A stretch of DNA of 64,000 nt from Meandrina meandrites (Eukaryota; Cnidaria; Anthozoa; Scleractinia; Meandrinidae). The notes beneath the pieces are model-generated. The model was not told the DNA's origin. It saw only the letters and a list, made by a program, of their open reading frames with translations, and made no database searches. The position numbers and the translations under genes were made by a program. Positions within the stretch are counted from its first letter, which is position 1; each line of letters starts with the position of its first letter. The stretch covers positions 13,200,283 to 13,264,282 of the forward strand of contig OY855914.1 of assembly GCA_963693305.1 (NCBI GenBank), written 5' to 3'. Shown in pieces: positions 57,604 through 64,000 of the stretch.

Positions 57604-57825
57604 TCAATCTTTATCCTTTATTGCTGCGCTGTGAGCACTGTGGGACTCCTCGTATTGCATGTCTGACGAGTCTTCGCGGCTGGATTTGTCCGAAAAAATA
57701 CTACTGTAGACATCTGAATCACTTGACAAGAAGTGCTCAAGGAGGCATTGACGTAAATTAGGAATAGAAAATGATGAAAGACATCCAATGTTTGCTTCAC
57801 TCACAGGGCTAATTTTGAACGCCAT
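57604..57825 (-). CDS. Possible small acidic/Ser-rich protein or N-terminal exon (73 aa)
   Basis: ATG in a strong context (ACAAAATGG) opens MAFKISPVSEANIGCLSSFS, followed by IPNLRQCLLEHF and a Ser/Asp/Glu-rich stretch (SSDSDVYSSIFSDK, REDSSDMQYEE) to a stop. Composition looks protein-like rather than random, and the upstream 60 bp are CpG-rich. I do not recognise it; it could be the start of a gene or of an interspersed repeat that carries coding sequence. No downstream exon found. Confidence 0.3.
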   Translation of the reverse strand: MAFKISPVSEANIGCLSSFSIPNLRQCLLEHFLSSDSDVYSSIFSDKSSREDSSDMQYEESHSAHSAAIKDKD

Positions 57826-57829
57826 TTTG

Positions 57830-59196
57830 TTTATATTTCTCCGCGCGACGTCCTCGCGGCAGTACGCGCGTGTGCCACACACGATGGCGCGATTTGTTCT
57901 AAAAATAGAAAAATTACCAGTACTCGTGTTTACGGTCTCCTGCCCCGATTATGGCTCCTGCTTTCATAAAATATATTTACGAAACAAAACTTATCCTTAT
58001 AACATGCTTATTGAAAATAACACCGCGAGAGACTCACGCGAGAGACTTGCTATAGTGATCCATTATTTCGTTATAACAGTTCTAGAAACTGTAAACTTTA
58101 ACTGCTTGAGTTACTATGTATAAAAATGTAGAAACATTAGGCAAATTACAGTAAAACGCGTAGGCACATTCTAAGCGCAGGCGTGCATAGTAGACACGGT
58201 ACCTTCTTCTATCATATGTTTGCCCGGCAGAACAACCAGGCTTTGCTAACAGAAAACCATTTATAGTGATAGTAAAGACTGTGTGTTACTGGAATTTAAC
58301 GTGCTTGTACAAGTTGATTGAAAGGCTTAAGTGACATCAGCGAATTGGAGTTAGAATATAAAATCATGGATAAAAAAGCTCTTTAAACTCTCGATACCAC
58401 CTTGACCACCTTCCAAACTATTGAAGGTACTGGGAAATAATAAAAATCCTGGTATTGTGACACCCACTCACTGAAGTGTCCTACTTTTAATACTTTTAAC
58501 AAAATTAGAAACAGTGGGAAAAAAAATCATAGGTACACTGATGGGCTGCTGATAGGAAAAGCGATCATTTTGGAAAAAATATAAGGAATATCGTTATAGA
58601 CTAATTTGGTGTCATATTCCATGTTGCCTTGTACGCTACAATACTCAACTCGGTGCAATTTGTGGAACTACACCGAACTTTCCAAGGTTTCGATAAATGT
58701 TTTTGTATAGTTTCTTGCCACTTACCCCCCATGTTTTGCTGTTATGGTATGATAGTCATTTTAGTCACCTACTAAAGAAAGCGTGAAAGCGGAAAACAGA
58801 TCACAGCATTCGAAGCTAAGAACTTTTTGGGGTGATAATGAAAAACAAACAGTGGCACAAAGAAGTGTGCTTGATAGGTGCTATTTGTGTAAATCACACA
58901 GAGTTTCATCCAAAGACAGCCAGCCACCTGAGGGTAGATTTAACTTCTGGATTACCGTTCTAATGCAATTCCCTGACAGATTATACGTCTTTTTACATTG
59001 ATATCGTGGTAATTGCGCTTCGAAGTTTGAAATTTGACAACTTAAGGAAAGATGACAGAATCATACGGTGACCCTGGTACTTAAAGTTAATTGTAACGAC
59101 AACAATAACTCAAACTTAACGTCATAAGCTAGATTGTGTTTGAGTGCCGCACTTTACAGAAATCTGCTTCACAAAAATGACTTGTTGCTGACCTAC
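57830..59196. other. Spacer below gene D
   Basis: Should contain the remaining exons of gene D if it has the same layout as B and C, but no 57-nt L-x-N...D-x-T-F exon was found. A phase-0 terminal-exon candidate lies just beyond at 57230-57147 (NSKTKSVLKLKSLVTSDIGL then NAIRTPQ, stop) after TTTATTTTTGACATCAAAG. Confidence 0.3.
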
Positions 59197-59328
59197 CTTT
59201 TCCTGGCGTTTTCCTTTCCGGTTGCACATCATTAAACCCGGTCGACACGGCTTGGCTTCTACGAAATCAAGAAATATTAACTGAGCTAGGAGCAACGTCG
59301 AGAAAAATAAGCCTCTTTTGCTGAACAT
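59197..59328 (-). CDS. CRPG secreted peptide precursor, gene D (exon 1)
   Basis: 44 codons from ATG 59328. Signal peptide MFSKRGLFFSTLLLAQLIFL with cleavage likely after DFVEA, then KPCRPGLMMCNRKGKRQEK and the donor GAAAAG|GTAGGT in phase 0. The C-x6-C loop starts two residues after the predicted cleavage site, and the loop is followed by Asn-Arg-Lys-Gly-Lys-Arg, again a Gly-dibasic amidation and cleavage site, so the mature peptide would be about 13 residues. The close match to gene B (CN...KGKR) at another locus argues for selection on the motif. Later exons are not established (see 57830-59196). Gene lies on the same strand as B and C. Signal peptide and motif are seen; amidation and secretion are inferred. 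Confidence 0.62.
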
Positions 59329-59479
59329 TTCTTGTAATTCTAAGGTCCCTCTGGCTGAAACTTGTTATGTTAAGGTACAGATAGCCCCTTGTTTTGTGAT
59401 GTGGAATATGTAATTCGGCGTGGCTTTAATAACGACCATCACTAAAATGCGGGGAATTTTGGATTGCTTTGGCGGCACA

Positions 59480-62400
59480 AGAAATGACAGAAAATCAATA
59501 AGTGTGCGGACTAACGATTTTAAAAAATAGTAGAGGCTGTTGCTTGATCAACATTTTGTTTTTAATCAAAACTGAAAAGCCAATCAAATACAAACTAAAG
59601 AATTGAATGCAAATCATGGATAAAAATGATGAAACGTTATGCTCCAGCGAGTGAAATAAATATGGACCGCATTGTCTCAACGATAAAATGTAATTTGTTT
59701 GATTTATAAAAGATGAGTTAATTTTGATTATTTATTTTCAAACACATGGCAATTGCTGTCTTTAGCCGCAGGACGTTACAACATTAAACATGATGTCAAT
59801 TTCGCTTTTATCATAAAATTTAAGTTTTTATTGAAGTGTACAGACTTTATCTTGTGTTTGGATTTGAGCTCACGAATTTTGACGGCTTGAAAGCTGTAAT
59901 TACTCTGTTGACATAATAGCACTAAATTCATTTTAATCGAAGAGCGTAACAAGCCAACCGCCCATTTGCCCGATATTCAAACAAGCAGTAGAACACTTGC
60001 TTTTCAAACGAGCCGACAGCAAATATTGGATCTTAATATCCGAGGAACCTTTTATTACACCTACAGTCGGTACAAGAAAATTTAATAAGAAACGAAAAGG
60101 AAGCGTTCGTTTATATCAAGAAGGTATAAAATTGATCTTACTTTTTGTTTGAAAGTAAATCTTAACGTATTCTTGCTTTTTTTTCCTGTTTTGCCTCACT
60201 TTTCAGCCTTTTTAGTCTCAACTACATTCCCTATGAAGAAATTACAGTTGCTTTTTTTCACCGTTTGGAGAAGAGAACAAGGAATAAAATACTGCTATGT
60301 TCTTAAGAATTTGTTCATTCTGAGCATGCGTCTATTGAGTTTTAGATGCACACGAAGGTTTGGAGAACTGTTTCAAGGGAACCGCGAGATCTCCCCCGTA
60401 TGCGCGCTAAACTCCCAAATGCATCCCTAGTTCCATAGACACACACGGCTAAAGCATGAACCAATTCTTTCATAGAGATCAGGAATAAGCTAGAAACTTA
60501 CATTTGCGAGTTGTTTTAGCGGAATGTCACGCAGTGTCTGCAAGAATTTGTTACATCTAGACTGCTCTTATAAATTTGGAAGACGCCATGACTACACTCG
60601 TCGTCTTCATGCACACCGATGAGAAAGGTTGGGACCAGGGGTCTGTTCCTTCTCTTGTCATGCACTTTCTCACTCTCCCGTGCGCGAATTTACTGGGTAT
60701 GTTATACAGTAATAATTAGTAAAAGGGAAATTGAGTTTTTCTTGAACCTTGAACCGCGATTGCTTCACAGACGACAAAGGCGATATGTGTGTCGCGCTAT
60801 GCAGCTAAGAAAAAATTATGTCCGTGTATTTCGTGTCATTGGCCGAGATAAATAAAGCGATGTCATACAGATATACTCTTAACATGGAATTATTATTTTC
60901 GCTAGAAGAGTTGGTCTGTATATAGCATAGTTTTTTTTCTATGTTGATTATCATATTTCCTAAAGAAAGAAGTTTTCACAAATCCTATTCTTATATTTTA
61001 TACTACTGCAGAATCCTGTATGGATGTATATATGTAATAATGAAGACACGATGAATCATATATTCATTTAAGTTGATTTAAAAAGAAATTGTGAAAGCGT
61101 GATTGTATGAAGCAATAATTGGCTAGCACTGCCGGGTTAAATACATTTGCATAGGGAGACTAAGAGCATACATACATTTTGCTTGGTATGTCTTTTCTGG
61201 GCTGTTAGAATAAATTGGTTAATAATACAGGATCACAGACCTTTGGTTTTGCTGAATATAAAAATTCGTTAAATCAAATAGTGAATTAAATGGCTCAGGC
61301 ATGCAAAATTGGAAAGTCATAGTTAAAGCACTTCATTTTGACAGAATGGTCAAACTGTAAGAAAGGAAGTGGACATTTTGCATCTCAAAATCGTTAAGAC
61401 GTCATGATACTTGTTTTCAACTAGAACTCTCTGAAGAAAATCACTGTGAACATGTACTTCTGTTTTACATTCTATATACTTCAGAGATTGCTTCTCTCAG
61501 ACTCTAGGCTCGTGAACTACAATAATTGAACCAGTCAATTCCCTTTGTAAGACAAGGTTGCCACCATTAATAACTTCAATTTCCTATCTTTGCATTTCCC
61601 TTAAAAAAACTTAAAATGCTTTCGATTAGTGTAATTGCCAGTCTTAAAAATAATTTTAATCCAAACGTTAAGCCATACACGTTAAATGTACGCAACACTC
61701 TTCAGAATTGATTTTGAATACTTCTTGTGGCACCAAATTTTCTCTACATCATAATTAAAAACGCGGGCCGCTAAAGTAATATTTAACATTTTACTTTCCT
61801 TTTAATTCGGTCTTTATGAACTCTTTGAATTGACAGTTAGAAATTTAGTACAGGAAATTAACTCAAATTCATGTCCATTTTAGATTGGGGATGTTTATTA
61901 ATTGCTTCTCTTTTGCCGGCTATTCAATCCTGACAAATTAAACAATACTTCAATGGCTAGTCTCTGCTTGTCATTTAGCGGAATATGTAATGAATGCGTT
62001 GTTAAAAAAAGTTGACAACCTTAAAAACCCATATCCTCTGACCAAAATATAACGTATTGGGGTTTTAGCAATACGCGAACGACACTTCTACAGTTATCAT
62101 CTAAATGTACGATTGATTCTTTATTTTAGACAAAAATCTACAAAACAACCTCAAACGATATAGTTTGCTCTACTTAGTACACTGTCTAAGGAAATGTAAA
62201 ATTCTAATCCTTGTTTTGTTTTTGTTTGCATAGTTTGGTTATAAAAGAAATGATGGTAGTAAAATACTTTTTTTTCTGAAATTTTGGAATAAAACGTTTG
62301 AAAAAAGAATACCCTGGTTTTACTTTTTACTTTTAGTCTTTTCTTTTATATTTTTTTATTATAAATGTTTAACACTAGGCTACAGGAAAGGAGTCTCCCA

Positions 62401-62497
62401 CACAGAAGACAAAATGTCCTTCAAAAGATGCCGGCTCATGTTGTTCGCACTCCTCTTAACATTGTGTTTATACGGTTTAGAGAAAAGTTGCTAGTCT
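59480..62497. other. Spacer, nothing supported
   Basis: Several short open frames (60149-60430, 60619-60855) have repeat-like CpG content and no splice support. No element ends recognised. Confidence 0.4.
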
Positions 62498-62640
62498 GTT
62501 TAGTATCAGGACGCTCGTCACGTTCGAACCCAGTTAATGCGCCCACCCTGTGTTTGGGAGGTCACTGGTTAGATTCCCTTCGGTGGTTCAGATTTTTTCT
62601 TTGTCCCACGCTCGTGAAATGATGAACATTTCATCTTTCT
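62498..62640 (+). mobile_element. tRNA-derived SINE, degenerate
   Basis: GCGCCCACCCTGTGTTTGGG and GGTCACTGGTTAGATTCCC correspond to the tRNA-like head, then CAGATTTTTTCTTTGTCCCA and CGCTCGTGA form the tail. Same family as 14461-14570. Confidence 0.55.
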
Positions 62641-63550
62641 TAATTAACATTTGATATCACTTGGTTTGAATATGCCATTCTAAGAAAAAATGAATTAACT
62701 TTTCATCGTTTTTTCCAATAGTATTTCATATTATCATACCTCTCGAACATTTTATGTTTAAAAGAAGACATTAATTTGATTGGCAGCGATTTGTCTATTT
62801 TTAGCTGCAAGATCGCGCTCGGGTAAAATGAATACATCGAATTCTATCAACCTTTCTTCTTAATTTTTGTATAACCTTTATCAGATAGTATGTATGTACT
62901 TCTCTACCTCAAATCCTTTCCACGCAGACAAAGAAAAAAAGATAATTCAAAAACGTCGGTGAAGTTTGATGAAAATCGCTTTGTCAAAGGAACTTGAAAA
63001 TACAAATGCTCCCGACAACAATTAGAGCACAGCTGATAACATTTATGCTTGGCGAAATATTGAATTTTGCATAATACCAATATCCGCAATGATTAATAAA
63101 AAAAACTTTCTGAACTGTTGAAACGTAACAATAAAAGTTATTAAACCTCAATGTTAATATCAGCCACCAATCCCACGTCAAAACATATTCAAGATTCGCA
63201 GGTTCTTTGCGAATACCTTTTAATTATTTAGACTATAGCTTACAATAGCACCAGTGCATTTAGTTTAGAAGAACAGGAAATTTAAAAGACTTCCTTGTCT
63301 TATGTTAATTAAACAAATCAGTTAGTTTCCGTGTGGTCAATAGATGACAAAACGGCTAATTGCTTCGAGCTACGAGTGCACCTCACTGAAGTTAAAGTGT
63401 GCTATAAAAATGGTAATGGAAATTCAGTTCTGTTCTTAAGAGCGTCTAAAAGGTTACGCAATTAACACTCATTTATTTTTTTTAATATTTTGTGCAGTAA
63501 AATTTAATTGCTCTACAAAATTTACACCAGTGAGGCAATACCGCATCACT
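62641..63550. other. Upstream region of gene E
   Basis: No element or exon recognised. A second TATAAAAA lies at about 63401. Confidence 0.4.
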
Positions 63551-63554
63551 GCAG

Positions 63555-63561
63555 TATAAAG
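63555..63561 (+). promoter_or_regulatory. TATA box of gene E
   Basis: CTGCAGTATAAAGAGAAC, 115 bp upstream of the ATG at 63670. Confidence 0.5.
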
Positions 63562-63669
63562 AGAACTCACAAAGGGCACTTTAGTCATTTAACTAGCATA
63601 TTTGTCAAAGAGCTTGAACGTTTCTCTTCTCCCCATTTAAAGTTAAGTTTTTTTTGTAAGTATAAAATC

Positions 63670-64000
63670 ATGAACAAGCAAACCAAGATGGCGCCGGTGG
63701 CTCTGATTTGTGTGATTCTGTTTGTATGCCAATCAGCTCGCGGACAGCGATGTCGCCCGGGGTCAATGGTCTGCGAACTTGGACGTTCTTTTATTCCAAA
63801 ACAGGTAAAGAGCGCGGAATCCTCATTTATTTTTGTTTTAGACTCAAAGTTGTACATTAGAATAAAAAGCTTATTTCGGCTATGGTAATTTAAAAGTCCT
63901 GCAGTTATCTGGCACGCATTGAAATTCCTTTTCTTAACATGCAGCGAGGTCTTTTTAAGCTGGATACCCCAAATCACTTGATCTCATTGATTTGTTGGTT
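63670..64000 (+). CDS. CRPG secreted peptide precursor, gene E (runs off the window)
   Basis: Exon 1 (63670-63804, 45 codons) begins MNKQTKMAPVALICVILFVC; signal cleavage is likely after QSARG, leaving QRCRPGSMVCELGRSFIPKQ and the donor AAACAG|GTAAAG in phase 0. The mature N-terminal Gln could form pyroglutamate, the C-x6-C loop is intact, and Gly-Arg right after CEL offers a monobasic amidation site, so a very short cyclic peptide is predicted. A probable exon 2 starts at 63945 after CCTTTTCTTAACATGCAG and reads RGLFKLDTPNHLISLICW in phase 0 to the window end; it does not show the L-x-N...T-F pattern of B and C. The only member on the plus strand, facing gene D. Processing is inferred. Confidence 0.62.

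Noticed and set aside
63585..63977. 130-codon minus-strand frame
   Set aside because: Antisense to gene E; no motifs.

Overview
This window looks like a piece of an invertebrate animal nuclear genome, most likely an anthozoan cnidarian and probably a stony coral. The grounds are: very low gene density, AT-rich intergenic DNA, short phase-0 exons with ordinary GT-AG introns, an intronless class A GPCR, Penelope-like retroelements with a hammerhead ribozyme, tRNA-headed SINEs of a type I recognise from corals, and many miniature inverted-repeat elements. The lineage is inference from memory of repeat families, not a database result. There are no bacterial operons, no rRNA, no CRISPR array and no clear functional tRNA.

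Most notable content: a dispersed cluster of small secreted-peptide genes. Four loci (46.3-47.9 kb minus, 53.4-54.5 kb minus, 59.2-59.3 kb minus, 63.7 kb plus) each start with a signal peptide followed by a C-x-P-G-x-M motif. Three of the four keep a C-x6-C loop followed at once by a glycine-basic amidation/cleavage signature (GKR, GKR, GR). First coding exons all end in phase 0, and two loci share a homologous 57-nt second exon. A divergent fifth gene (9.07 kb down to about 5.0 kb, minus) has its signal peptide and C-x6-C loop on separate exons. I read these as precursors of cyclic, probably amidated peptides and do not recognise them as a described family.

Other genes: a complete single-exon class A GPCR (32923-33987, plus); a three-exon gene of unknown function (41106 to 39232, minus, 128 aa); and a few weak candidates (10551-10793 minus, 52113-52192 plus, 57604-57825 minus).

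Mobile DNA dominates the rest. At 27.06-30.75 kb two 5'-truncated Penelope-like elements lie head to head as an apparently near-perfect palindrome of 1.8-kb arms, flanked by a 14-bp direct repeat and carrying a hammerhead ribozyme motif in each arm. Two non-autonomous Mutator-like elements with tandem-repeat TIRs and 9-bp target duplications lie at 12.6-13.9 and 15.4-16.5 kb. A Harbinger-like element (22.5-24.1 kb) contains a nested poly-G-ended MITE. Four families with TTAA ends, TA-flanked MITEs inside a 10-bp minisatellite (41.9-43.5 kb), a 646-bp foldback element (50.3-50.9 kb), a hAT transposase remnant and several SINEs complete the picture.

Layout: 0-5 kb nothing recognised; 5-9 kb divergent peptide gene; 9-27 kb transposon-rich; 27-32 kb Penelope palindrome and MITEs; 33-34 kb GPCR; 36-44 kb MITEs, hAT remnant, unknown gene, minisatellite; 46-64 kb peptide cluster with interspersed repeats. 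If the peptides are secreted ligands they should pass through the regulated secretory pathway; whether the nearby GPCR has any link to them cannot be told from sequence.
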